Source: Purshia tridentata (lineage: Eukaryota > Streptophyta > Magnoliopsida > Rosales > Rosaceae). From it: DNA of 30,073 nt. The first letter of the stretch is position 1. Every line of letters starts with the position of its first letter. The stretch lies in assembly GCA_003254885.1 (NCBI GenBank), contig QANT01006512.1:1-30073 (forward strand), read 5' to 3'. Both the position numbers and the translations under genes were made by a program. Under the pieces are notes generated by a model. That model was not told the origin of the DNA and made no database searches. It saw only the letters and a program-made list of their open reading frames with translations. Positions 21,012 through 30,073 of the stretch are shown here, piece by piece.

Positions 21012-21059
21012 CGTCTTTCTCTTTGATAACGTGCGCTTCAGGAGCTTAAACCGGTTTGG

Positions 21060-21280
21060 ATAGCTGCCGAGATCCGGTACGCAAAACACTCTACAAACCT
21101 GTGACCTCTGCCCTGCTACTTGTGTTTTTCCGAAGAGGGCTTCTCATCATCTCCTAAAGCAAAACGAGTTGCAGGAGGAGTTGCACAATTTCATGAACTC
21201 GATGGCCTCTAAAGTCATATAATTTAATAGTTATGTCAACAAATCAAAAGCATAATAAAATAAATAAATAAAAACTACAA
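21060..21280. other. 5' flank of the FRA10AC1 homologue
   Basis: About 50 bp of leader precede the ATG. Upstream lies a stretch of more balanced composition (21060-21230) that probably holds the promoter and transcription start. No clear TATA box is visible at the expected distance, as is common for housekeeping plant genes. No coding seen on the other strand. Confidence 0.35.
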
Positions 21281-21284
21281 TATT

Positions 21285-21950
21285 CAAGTGAAAAGAAGAA
21301 AGACAAAGTGGTGGCTATGGGTGTGACCTGCACGTGGCTGTGGGAAAGGGAAGAAGAATAAGGGAAAAGGATAGGAAGGGCCGGGGTCAGTCTAGGTTTC
21401 TTCAAACTTTTTTTTATAATATATTCTAATGGTTGCTATAGAAAAAATAAAATTTTTTTTAATAAGTCCACTTGTTTGAACAAAATTTGTGTTTAAAAAA
21501 CTCAAATGCAAAAGTTCATTACCTTACCGATCTACTGTTAAAATGATCAAAAACATTAAAAAAAAGCCATTAAGAATAAACAAAATTACAACACTATCAC
21601 TAATTTTTCTCTAACAATCTAGTTTAACAAATGTTGTGTTTTCATGTTCTTTCATTATTCCATTAATAAAATCTTGTGGTAATGAATACTTATGCAATTT
21701 AAAATATAATATAATGGTATAAATAAAATAAGAAGTTATTTATATAATTATTAATTAATAAATTATTTTTTTAACAATATTTACCTCTAATACGTATTAC
21801 ACTAATCTTATATTAGATGAAACTTATTATACAATTTCAGTTTTTCAATTTTTTTATCAATATAATAAATAAGATTAAAAAAACATATGATAAAATTTTG
21901 GTATTTTAATAACAATTTTCATCATTTCTGTTTTATTTATGTTGAAATTT
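21285..21950. repeat. Dispersed repeat copy 2, joining two repeat types
   Basis: The first part (21285-21470) matches 13655-13835. The second part (about 21735-21945) matches the AT-rich part of the element at 8610-8840, sharing TTATTTAT(A/G)TAATTATTAATTA, a run near TTACCTCTAATACG / TTGCCTTTAACGCG and TTATATTA(T/G)ATGAAAC. One copy therefore holds both sequences, suggesting that the 13.6-kb and 8.6-kb pieces are fragments of one larger element. Confidence 0.6.
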
Positions 21951-22730
21951 TACTCCTGATCAGGATCTAAACTTGCACTTCGAGACCTAGGACTTGATAC
22001 CCAATTTGTGAGATACAATTGTCGAAGCAGCCATATGAGTGGTGAAAAATTTGTTAGTGAAATTATCATAAATTCTACAAAAGAATATGCAATTGTTCCA
22101 TCCAAAACTCCAAAAATCCGGTAACACAAATTCTCCAAAAACACTATACATTTATTCTCCAAAATCATGAAACAAACACTGATTTTACATTTTCTTGATT
22201 CACCTGAACCAATCCACAAAAAAAAAAAAATAATAATAATTTACGAACTTCCCAACCTTCATTGTCTGATTTCTACACTAAACCACTATAGAGAATTTTA
22301 TGTGGCAGAAAAATGAGATTTTTGCTTTCATTGTCAGAACTTTATTCCACAATAGAGAAATGAGGGAATCTTACTTTCATGTATCAGCTACACTTTTGGC
22401 CACCCTCACCTCTCAAAATAGGGCTAGGTAGGCATTGTGTAAATGTCATAATCTCTTTTCTACTATTAATAACAGTGACCCTTAATATGAAAAAAAAAAA
22501 TCTAAAATATAATATAGAGCATTACAACACTAATAGGATAACAATAGCCATAACTAGAACACAAGTGTTATAGTTTATACATCCATTAACTTATAAATAT
22601 CTTTTTTTTTTGGCCAAAACTTATAAATATCTTAAAATACACACTAAAAACATAAATATAGCCGAAGCAAAGCAAACCTCAGGGAAAAATTAACATGCAA
22701 AATTAGTATTTAAAAAATGTAAAAAGTATT
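21951..22730. other. Intergenic DNA, no gene recognised
   Basis: Open frames are short and lack domain signals. A 10-bp word CTTATAAATATCTT is repeated around 22590 and 22619, either side of a poly-T run. No other structure is evident. Confidence 0.35.
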
Positions 22731-22757
22731 CATGCCAAACGTTAAAAACTTGGATGC

Positions 22758-23025
22758 ATTCTCAATCCTCCAAGCTCGTTTTGCCACCTTAGTTATTAAG
22801 GTGGCATGCAGCTTTAGGCTATGGAAGCCTGGTTCACCTTCATCGCCACCCAATTTAGTCACTCACCTACTAACCACCATAACTATTGAGACATTCTCAA
22901 TCCTCCAAGCTCGTTTTGCCACCTTAATTATTAAGGTGGCATGCAGCTTTAGGCTATGGAAGCCTGGTTCACCTTCATCGCGACCCAATTTAGTCACTCA
23001 CCTACTAACCACCATAACTATTGAG
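22758..23025. repeat. 135-bp tandem duplication with internal palindrome
   Basis: Two adjacent copies start ATTCTCAATCCTCCAAGCTC at 22758 and 22893, with only about two base differences. Each contains a 21-bp inverted repeat, CCACCTTA(A/G)TTATTAAGGTGG (22784-22804 and 22919-22939), perfect in the second copy. The period is 45 codons, so an open plus-strand frame (22732-23142, 136 codons) crosses both copies, but it has no recognised domain and I do not regard it as a gene. Confidence 0.9.
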
Positions 23026-23029
23026 GACT

Positions 23030-24010
23030 CGCACCAGACCCATTCTCAAACGCAACAACCACCACTACAGCTCCCTCCGCTCAGACCCATCCACCGCTAT
23101 TTCCATAAGCATACAAACCCATTTCAAAGTCCATGCAAATAACACCATGGCAAGAAAGTAATCATTCCACCCAAACCTATCCACCATTGTTTATCAAAGC
23201 TTCCCTATAATTTTTCCCAAAATTGCAAAACACACCAAAAGGCCAATTTTTTTTTCATTTGAGCACGACCAAGGCAAAAGTCAAATGTCAAATATAGTAC
23301 TGCAACTGAAAAAACAAGGGATGTAAAGCAAGCCAAAAGTAAAAATGAACAATAAGGCCTAATTGAAACATAGAGAAGATAAAAACCGAAAGAACACCAA
23401 GTTAATTTAAATTGAAAATAAGGGCAAACCAGAAACATTAAAAAATCTGAAGTCATTAAAACAACATTCAAATGTTATAGATAACCATAGAGTTTTAGGT
23501 CCCATACACATATAGCCAAAGTAAAAAAGCCACAATTTTGTTACAACTCCAATGGCTTTTGTACCACAAGATGTCATTGAACAAAAGATCCATTAAATAG
23601 AGGCCTTTACTAAGGCAAAAGGAACTAGAACAACCTTGTCAAATAAAGCTGTGTTTGAAATGCCCTAACAAAACACACATAAAAGTCAACTTTCATCAAG
23701 ACCCTAGCATTGGAATACTTCTTTCTCAATGAAGAATTATGAAACACTTAAAAAACTAGCATACTGTGGTTCTGGACTCATATTCTTCCCTATCAGTCTA
23801 TTACCAAACAAGGAAAATGGAAAAAATTCTCAGTGCAAATGAGTCATACTTCAATATAAAGTATTCAAAAATTGTAGTTCTACCTGTAAGAAAAAAAAAA
23901 AAAAAAAATTCCTNAAAAAAAAAAAAAAAAAACTAATTCCTTTCAAGAATGCATACCACTTCAGGAGGGTGAATTTTCAGTGGGGTTCTGGACGGGAATG
24001 CATATGACTC
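23030..24010. other. Intergenic region with a broken poly-A tract
   Basis: No gene was recognised. An A-rich tract (23890-23932) is interrupted by an N at 23914, with AATTCCT on both sides, so the local sequence is unreliable. The open frame at 23205-23471 (minus) is hydrophobic by composition but lacks family features. Confidence 0.35.
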
Positions 24011-24015
24011 ATCAA

Positions 24016-24310
24016 CTATACCAATAAACCTTCAAACCAATTTATTTCTGATAGCAAACCCTCAACCCGACCAAGTTTCTCTTTCAAGCACTGTACCTCA
24101 GCTGCACTTCTTTGTTCAGAATCGTCTAGTGGCTGTTTTGATTCCTCAAGTTGCTTTTAAGTTTATTAATAGTAGATGAAGATTATGAGACCCATGGGAG
24201 TTACACCAGGCAAACTTCGTAAATTATATTATGGGGTGAATTTATACCAATCCCCTCTTGTGAAGCTGGATTTGTAGCTAGTCCATCAGGCTGCACATGG
24301 GTGAGTTCCC
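24016..24310 (-). pseudogene. Exon-like coiled-coil fragment of an unrecognised gene
   Basis: The minus-strand frame 24156-24016 reads QLEESKQPLDDSEQRSAAEV, continuing CLKEKLGRVEGLLSEI, a composition typical of a real coiled coil. An acceptor-like AAAAG precedes it. A neighbouring frame continues as IGIVDESYAFPSRTPLKIHP, which would need a one-base shift. Upstream, 24293-24251 has an acceptor-like GTGCAG and a donor-like G|GTATAA around PDGLATNPASQEGI, but the phases do not join cleanly. I do not recognise the family; a decayed gene or duplicated exons are likely. Confidence 0.35.
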
Positions 24311-24566
24311 ATAGAAGTGTACAGCCAGGGTCATTTCAAGTATTCTCTCTCTACCATTGCACAAACAACAAAATAAGAAAAATGATGAGGAAGTCACTAC
24401 AATATTACTCGATAGAATTTAAAATAGAAAATGCAATGAATAGCTCAGGTCATACCATTTCCTCGCAGACTTGCTGGAAACTCTAGGAGCCATATGTGTG
24501 GAATATACCAATTTTGGAACCATTCCCATAAACTCCTCTACTAATTCTTCTTCTATCCAACATTTA

Positions 24567-25718
24567 TCAGCAGGTATACATCTGTCTTCTACCACCAGAA
24601 GCCAAAACAAGACCTGGTTTATTCCTCCTTGGCATCTTATTCATGAGGTGAATGTACCGATATCGCATACCCATTAAAGGGTGCTTCTCAACCAAGAAAT
24701 CCTTCCTATACGCCTCCCTAAGCACCACAGTCTGTGTCCTAATCTTATTTGAAATGTAGAAGATTCCTGGGTGATGCACCAAAGCCTTCTTAAACCTCAA
24801 CCTATCGAACCCCAGATACTGTCCCAGAACAAACAAATTTTCCCTCTCTGTCTTCTTTGAAACCATAAGCCAAAGAACCTCATGAAGAACCGCAACCGTC
24901 CACTTCTCTGCCTGATCACTATTTGGTGAAAGATGGAACCCATTTTCGAATGGAGAAATGTATGGCAACCTCTGCCATTCCTCAACCCAATCCTGCACCC
25001 TCTTCTCTAACTCAAACCCTCTTGGCAAATCCATCGGAAACGCAATGCGATTCAATATTTTTGCACTTGGATCGTAACTCATTATCTCCCTTGCCCTTCT
25101 CTCCAATTGGGAGAAAGCAAGCTCATTTCTCCAACAAACAAGCTCCAAAGCAAGCTCTACTTTACCAGTTACCACATCTTCAACCTCACAAACCTGAAAA
25201 TAGTCAGGAAAATTAACGAGAAGGGTACCTACAATATCATGAGGAAGACCCAGATCCCATTTCAACCTATTAATCAGGTGCATGGGCAATTTGGTCCCTC
25301 CGCCGAGCATCAAAACCTTAGAAAGCCGTTCAATGGCATTGTATTTGTTAGATATGGAAGTATGAATGGTTGTTTCTTCTTTGTGGAGTGATAGGATTTG
25401 TGGGGTCAGCTTGACATGGGGAGAACGGCCAGGGCCAGGCTGGAATATTGAGAAGAATGAAGCGTATTTTTGGAAGAATTTGAAGGATGTTGTGGTGAGG
25501 TTGAGCTGGGGTTTGAGCAAAGAGGCTGCGGAGAGAGGGAATGATTTGTAAGGGCTGGAAAGGATTTGGTTTTTGAAGGAGATGGCTTCTTTAAGGTCTT
25601 TCTCTCTTTCAACCGTGTAGTCCAGGTATGGGTCTCGGACCCATTTTACCTTGGCATTCACAAAGGTCCTGCTGGAGTTGAACCGGTGGGGGAGTTTATT
25701 AAGCACAGACAGTGCCAT
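24567..25718 (-). CDS. PORR-domain protein (WTF1-like organelle RNA-splicing factor)
   Basis: The 383-residue intronless ORF belongs to the plant organelle RNA recognition family (PORR, formerly DUF860), whose members bind group II introns and promote their splicing in chloroplasts or mitochondria. The N terminus is basic and Ser-rich (LPHRFNSSRTFVNAK), as in an organelle presequence. The PORR domain starts at KVKWVRDPYLDYTVEREKDL and includes FKFFQKYASFFSIFQPGPG, LTPQILSLHKEE, RLSKVLMLGG, LKWDLGLPHDI, FPDYFQV, ALVHHPGIFYISNK and a C-terminal HPLMGMRYRYIHLMNKMP. Length is near the usual 350-450. The start fits: no upstream Met is in frame close by, and presequence then domain follow directly. 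Which WTF/RPD1 subgroup it belongs to is not decided. The tail just after NKPG may have shifted frame. Confidence 0.9.
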   Translation of the reverse strand: MALSVLNKLPHRFNSSRTFVNAKVKWVRDPYLDYTVEREKDLKEAISFKNQILSSPYKSFPLSAASLLKPQLNLTTTSFKFFQKYASFFSIFQPGPGRSPHVKLTPQILSLHKEETTIHTSISNKYNAIERLSKVLMLGGGTKLPMHLINRLKWDLGLPHDIVGTLLVNFPDYFQVCEVEDVVTGKVELALELVCWRNELAFSQLERRAREIMSYDPSAKILNRIAFPMDLPRGFELEKRVQDWVEEWQRLPYISPFENGFHLSPNSDQAEKWTVAVLHEVLWLMVSKKTERENLFVLGQYLGFDRLRFKKALVHHPGIFYISNKIRTQTVVLREAYRKDFLVEKHPLMGMRYRYIHLMNKMPRRNKPGLVLASGGRRQMYTC

Positions 25719-27190
25719 GAAAAGGATGAATCAAACCTAGTCACCAAAACCCATATCAGAAACAACTCATAATATCAAAGAAAACAAATAAAGCAACCAA
25801 CAATACATAAAATATCCTCTCCTTGGCATTACTGCTCAAATGAGTTGCATTGCAAATTCAATTTTATATTCATCACAATCTAAAGAGAGAAAAAAATCAA
25901 CACCCAATGGATCTGAATGAGCCACAAGAGTTTTCAAGACTTTGATTCAGTCTATAACAGAAAGTGCCAACTTTAACAGCTCAGGCCACACCTCATCTTT
26001 CTTAGATTGTCCCATTGCTAGTACCTCACACTATTGGTATGCCACAGAGAGTATATCATCTCTAAGGAGATATTGTAAAGTAAAAGCAGAGAATGAGGAC
26101 AAAGTCAATAGGTATCAATGGATCAGGTCATCAAATAATTTCAAGTTTTCAACCCTTAAATTATATTCAGTTATATTTCCAGGTCAGAATGGTTGAAAAT
26201 TTACAAGGTCAGGATCCAGGGACAATGCAAATTCAATACAAGGGGCATAATTCTTCTTTTTTGGAAATCCAAATATTTTATTCCAATCTCTTTGTAGCGT
26301 AGTTCAAGTTTGAACCAGTAGAATAATACACTTAATAAACAATTAAAACCCCAGTGCATCATAAATATCATCACTATTAGAAGGTAAGGGAAAAAAATAT
26401 TAGCCCAAAGGATTTTAAAACATTATATTCAAAAATTGGAATCAAGAAAGCATCTCGAAAAATCCATATAGTCTTAGAAATAGAGTAAAAACAATGAAAA
26501 GCATAGAGAACAAAAGAATCGTCAAAAACATAGAAGCACAAAAACACCAAAGAAAAAGTTCCAGAAATATCCTAAGCCACAATAGAAGTAACCCAAGTTT
26601 TTATACCACAAAATAACACAAAACCCCCCAATTACTCAGAGAAACCCCAATGCACAAACCAAACACAATAAATGAAGTAAGGACATAAAACTGATAATTC
26701 ACAACTAGAAAAGCAGATTAACAACAATTTACAACAGTACACTGAGACAATTTTTTAAATGAAAAAACAGAATTTCCAACCGTTGCTCTCAGTCAAATCT
26801 ATGCTTCCCTCTACCCTGTTACTGACTGCCTCTCTTTAACCATCCAGATAGTCATCTCTTCTGTGTTACATAACAATCAAAAACAAACGAAGCCAAAAAA
26901 CAAAATAAACAATACAAAAAAAATTCACAATTGGGAGAATCCTGGAAATACAATCCTACAATAGAGGATTATAAGAAGAGTTTCATGACATTTACACCAT
27001 ATATATACAAAATAAATAAGAAATGAATGAATGAATTAAGAAAGAAAGAAATTGGAGGACAAAAGTGTAAAATCACTTGGGCAAAATGGAGAATTTCAAA
27101 ATAAGGAGATTGTGAGTGAGCCCCAATAATGGGAATCTCAGTAACAAACTAGCCCCAATAATGAGAATCTCAGTAACAAACTCCCAGCTG
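25719..27190 (-). other. 5' flank / possible 5' UTR and promoter of the PORR gene
   Basis: No recognised gene. The minus strand carries a short ORF of 22 codons (26015-25947, starting MGQSKKDEVWPELLKL) upstream of the PORR start. It could be a uORF if transcription begins above 26015, or an exon relic. The rest is A-rich on the plus strand with many AACACAA-type words and no clear promoter element. Confidence 0.3.
27119..27182. repeat. 32-bp tandem duplication
   Basis: AGCCCCAATAATGGGAATCT and the following 12 bases occur twice in tandem (27119 and 27151), with one difference (GGG against GAG). Recent local duplication in non-coding DNA. Confidence 0.85.
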
Positions 27191-27290
27191 TGCTGCTGCG
27201 TAAAGCAAATTGGAAATCCCTCTTGAGAGAAAGAGAGAAAAAACAAACAAAGAATGAATTTGCAGTTTCATTCCTTTCTCCTACCATTAC

Positions 27291-27296
27291 TCTCTA

Positions 27297-27346
<50 letters not shown>
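27291..27346. repeat. CT microsatellite
   Basis: Nearly pure CT/TC dinucleotide run of about 56 bp. A TATAAAT (27358-27364, plus strand) follows directly. Such runs are common in plant promoters and 5' leaders, but no gene is evident to the right. Confidence 0.95.
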
Positions 27347-27350
<4 letters not shown>

Positions 27351-27853
27351 TCTTCCCTATAAATGCCATCTCTTCCTCCAGTCTTGATTTTGTGAACAAA
27401 GGAAGTTCTTCTGATTTGGGGCTCTATCAATTCTAATACAAAAGGTTAAGAGCTTTAAGGCTTATTATATATGAACTTATTTTTTGTAGGGAACTAATAA
27501 TTTATGTGATTTTCACATCTCCATGTGCTTATGTTTAATCTTTTATGGTTTCTGTAAATTAATTGGGCAGAGACAAAAAGAGACTCATAAAAGCCAAAAC
27601 GCAAAAATGTACGAAAAACAAAGCAAGTGGATGCAGCTTTGATCCCAACAACACCTCCATGCTAAAATCAGTAGAAATTGTGTTCAATATTACCTCTTCT
27701 CTACGCCCACCACCACAACAACTCTTTTGTGCTCCATCAGTTGAAAAAGAGAAGATATAATGTTTAAAATAAAGCCTCAACACAAAGTTCCAATTCCTCC
27801 TACCAGATAATTCAAAATACTTCAAAGGAAGTTAATATCTGAGATAGATAAAC

Positions 27854-27931
27854 ATACTCCTCAGCTATCCTAGCAGCACTGCTGAGAGCACGCCAAGCAG
27901 TCAAAGCAGCAAAAGTAATGGCACTTGCTTC
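27854..27931 (-). other. Isolated exon-like sequence, 26 codons
   Basis: On the minus strand a TGATCCTAG acceptor precedes 78 nt encoding EASAITFAALTAWRALSSAA followed by RIAEEY, then a possible donor (TAT|GTTTAT). The Ala/Arg/Glu-rich helical composition looks coding and the length is a whole number of codons. A second possible piece lies further along (27760-27700, CCGGGRREE before GTAATA). I do not recognise the family and found no partner exons in a consistent gene model, so it may be a relic. Confidence 0.3.
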
Positions 27932-27948
27932 CTAGGATCACACCGAGT

Positions 27949-28094
27949 AAGATAAAGGCAAGTTCTATAGTCAGAAGGCAATAAACACATAATAAATTTT
28001 AAACTCTTATCCATTTAACTCAAGATAAAGGCAAGTTCTATAGTCAGAAGGCAATAACAACATAATAAATTTTAAACTCTTATCCATTTAACTC
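27949..28094. repeat. 73-bp tandem duplication
   Basis: AAGATAAAGGCAAGTTCTAT and the following ~53 bases occur twice (27949 and 28022), almost identical except AAACACATAA against AACAACATAA. It sits just upstream of the exon-like sequence at 27931, where the acceptor polypyrimidine and branch region would be. Confidence 0.9.
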
Positions 28095-28785
28095 TCTCTC
28101 TATATGTATATGATGATCAACATCATCAATTCTTAATGTATATTGGAAAATTTGGAATCATGAGAGAAATGATTACACAGAATACTGTGCTCATATAAAA
28201 TGCTACATTGAATTTCACCCATCAATTACAATCAAATTTTGGTTGTCTTCTTTATACCTTCCCCTTTCTAGACCCTAATTAACATACAGAGATTACATTT
28301 TTCTGTCCCATTCTGCTGTCATTTTTCTCTTTTTCTTTTTGTCCCCTTAATGCCTTCTACGACTTAAAAAATTAAACATTCACCTAAATACTCCAACAAA
28401 ATCTTAAGTTATGAAATTTTATAAAATTTGCATTGAGTACAATGTAAAATCTAAAATTTAATCAAGTGAATAAAAAACATTTATCTAAGCTAATAGATAA
28501 ATAAAGATTTTGAATTTTGCTTTTGGTTGCAAAACTTCCTATAATTAACGTTCATTGTAGTATGACAGAATCCATGCCCATCTCTAATGAAAGTTACAAA
28601 ACACAATCCCATGTTGCAGCAGGAATAATACTCGTAATCATACAATCAAATCCAAATTTCTCCTGTTATTTGCTATCTGCCAATATTCACAAAGCACCTT
28701 CTCATGTGCTGTTTCATATTGGTAGCATGAACAACTTGAGTTCTGTATCAGGTGGTTTCTACTCCAGTTCATATCCTAGCCAACC
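28095..28785. other. Intergenic DNA, no gene recognised
   Basis: AT-rich with short chance ORFs only, including a plus-strand frame at 28517-28789 that has no domain signal. Confidence 0.35.
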
Positions 28786-29430
28786 ATGAATATCAAAAAT
28801 CCTCAAAATTGGCAAACCAACCCTTAGGGGGAAGAAAGCCCATACCTAGAGAAGAAAACTCATCAAAAACATTGATGATCGGAGCTGGGGTGGCCGGAAT
28901 CAGCCATGGAAGCTGTTTGGGTTTTCTGGGCTTCTGTGCAGGGAGCTGGACCAACCGGAGGAAGCCAGGGAGTAGATGACGGCGCCTGGGGGGTCACACC
29001 GGTGGGCTCGGTCGGGCGGGAAGTGGCGGGAGAAGGCCGGGCTCGGTGTAGGCAATGCGGTGTCGCGCGCTTTCAGTGGAAAAGGAGAGAGCACGGGAGA
29101 GAGAGTGAGAAGAAAGAGAGCACGCGAGAGAAAAAACAGGGGACGGAAAGGAAGGTAAATGACGAAAAAGGGCATAAACAACCCCAAAACTAACAACGGC
29201 AATCCAGATTAAGAAAAAAAGGTTGTAAGCGAAAAAAGAAATGACATGAAGCCGTAATAAAAAGAAAATGCAGGGGCGAGAAGAAAAAAGGGCACAAATG
29301 ACGAAAATGCCCACTAATGACATTAGCCAACAACCAACCAAAAAAAATAAGGACAAAAAAGAGAAATCACTCTTCATAAGCTGTAGTATAAACTGTAACT
29401 GAGGCAACTGCGTTTTAGTACACACTACCT
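28785..29430. mobile_element. GC-rich repeat remnant related to 7.84-8.22 kb
   Basis: A sharply GC-rich block (28870-29110) followed by a purine-rich GAGAG/GAAAA block (29080-29360). Its start, CAAAATTGGCAAACCAACCC then TTAGGGGGAAGAAAGCCCA, aligns with TTGACACTTCAAACCTTAGG then GGAATGGAAGCCCA at about 7876-7910, and both continue into GGAGCTGGGG/GGGACGCCGG-type GC-rich sequence and then a GAAAAG-rich tail. This indicates a second member of the repeat family that forms the GC-rich core of the 7.7-8.9-kb element. Overlapping open frames here are low complexity and not genes. Confidence 0.45.
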
Positions 29431-30073
29431 TTTTGATATGTGCTCACGCACATGCAAATGAAACTTTTTAAATTATTGAGTATTATTTATTTTTTAACTA
29501 ATTATTTTAAAAAAATTTGAAAGTTTATAACTCTTCACTCTCTCCATCTAATAAGGTGGTAGAGTGTTTTTGTTTTTATTTCATACTTTTTTAATGGTTA
29601 ATTTTACATTTATACCATTAATCTTATTAGGTTAGTTTAATCTAATTCTTTAGTCTAGTCACGGATTATTTGAAAAAACTATAATTTGGTGAAGCTTGTA
29701 ACTTCAAACCCTCCTCTTGGCTTTATAATATTAAAAATTAAAAATTAAATATATAATTTTTTTTATAATAAGTGTTTTTTTATTTGATTATAATTATGCT
29801 ATTTATTTTTGTAAGAGCTTTTATATTGGAAATGTGTTCTTTCTATTTGAGTTTTACAATTACATATTATAAAACCTTATTGTATAATTTATAAACTTAA
29901 CTACCATACGACTAAGTACATATTATTTGGTGATATATTTCAAATGGCGAATTGTAGTGGAACTACTAGGGTTAATCCAACATAAAAGTATGCCATTATT
30001 GTACTTAACTCCATTTTTTTTTTTTTGCCCTTGAAAGTTAAATCTTCTCACTTTGTCTCCCGAACTTAATCTA
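29431..30073. other. AT-rich intergenic DNA at the window end
   Basis: No gene or clear element. Poly-T runs occur at 29758-29764 and 30012-30025. The final ~60 bases resemble flanks of common plant repeats but cannot be assigned. Confidence 0.35.

Noticed and set aside
22732..23142. 136-codon ORF spanning the tandem duplication as a real gene
   Set aside because: Length is due to the duplicated open segment; no family features, no promoter or start context of note.
27358..27364. TATA box after the CT microsatellite as a plus-strand promoter
   Set aside because: TATAAAT in AT-rich DNA is common and no coding exon was found downstream on the plus strand.
1..30073. tRNA, rRNA genes or CRISPR arrays
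   Set aside because: No tRNA B-box (GGTTCGAATCC type) with a matching A-box, no rRNA-like stretches, and no evenly spaced short direct repeats with unique spacers were seen on either strand; the regular arrays present are contiguous minisatellites.

Overview
The window is nuclear DNA from a flowering plant, most likely a woody eudicot. It is AT-rich, has long spliced introns with plant-type T-rich acceptors, carries an RGA-type NLR disease-resistance gene and a PORR-domain organelle RNA-splicing factor (both plant-specific in this form), and is full of decayed transposon sequence. Two single N bases (6968 and 23914) and a broken poly-A tract mark it as draft assembly. I cannot fix the species from sequence alone.

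Layout. 1-982: 5' flank of the NLR, with a TATA box at 847. 983-4933 (+): CC-NB-ARC-LRR gene; its 3' end is probably spliced, and a 108-nt in-frame intron would encode the apparent C-terminal membrane segment. 4934-7020: probable 3' UTR exons and introns, then unassigned DNA. 7020-8890: an LTR-like stretch followed by a non-autonomous element whose two ends are rich in GAAATTTCG motifs. 8992-10581 (-): a hAT-type transposase pseudogene (BED finger plus DUF659) that is frameshifted, stopped and truncated. 10.6-15.5 kb: intergenic DNA with a 42-bp hairpin minisatellite (about 12140-12580), a dispersed-repeat copy (13.4-13.9 kb) and a long foldback MITE (14050-14442). 15516-21011 (-): an eleven-exon FRA10AC1 homologue (about 253 aa), complete and in frame through every junction I inferred, including one GC-AG intron. 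21.28-21.95 kb: a second copy of the dispersed repeats. 22.7-23.0 kb: a 135-bp tandem duplication. 24567-25718 (-): an intronless PORR/WTF-like gene. Around it lie exon-like remnants (24.0-24.3 and 27.85-27.93 kb), three short tandem duplications, a CT microsatellite and a GC-rich repeat remnant (28.79-29.2 kb).

The three intact genes do not form a pathway: one is an intracellular immune receptor, one a conserved nuclear protein linked to the spliceosome, one an organelle intron-splicing factor. I found no operon-like cluster, CRISPR array, tRNA or rRNA gene, and no convincing undescribed system. The points most worth checking are the NLR 3' end, recent LRR expansion, the Asp-encoding microsatellite and competing acceptors in FRA10AC1, the hairpin minisatellite, and the unassigned exon-like pieces near the PORR gene.
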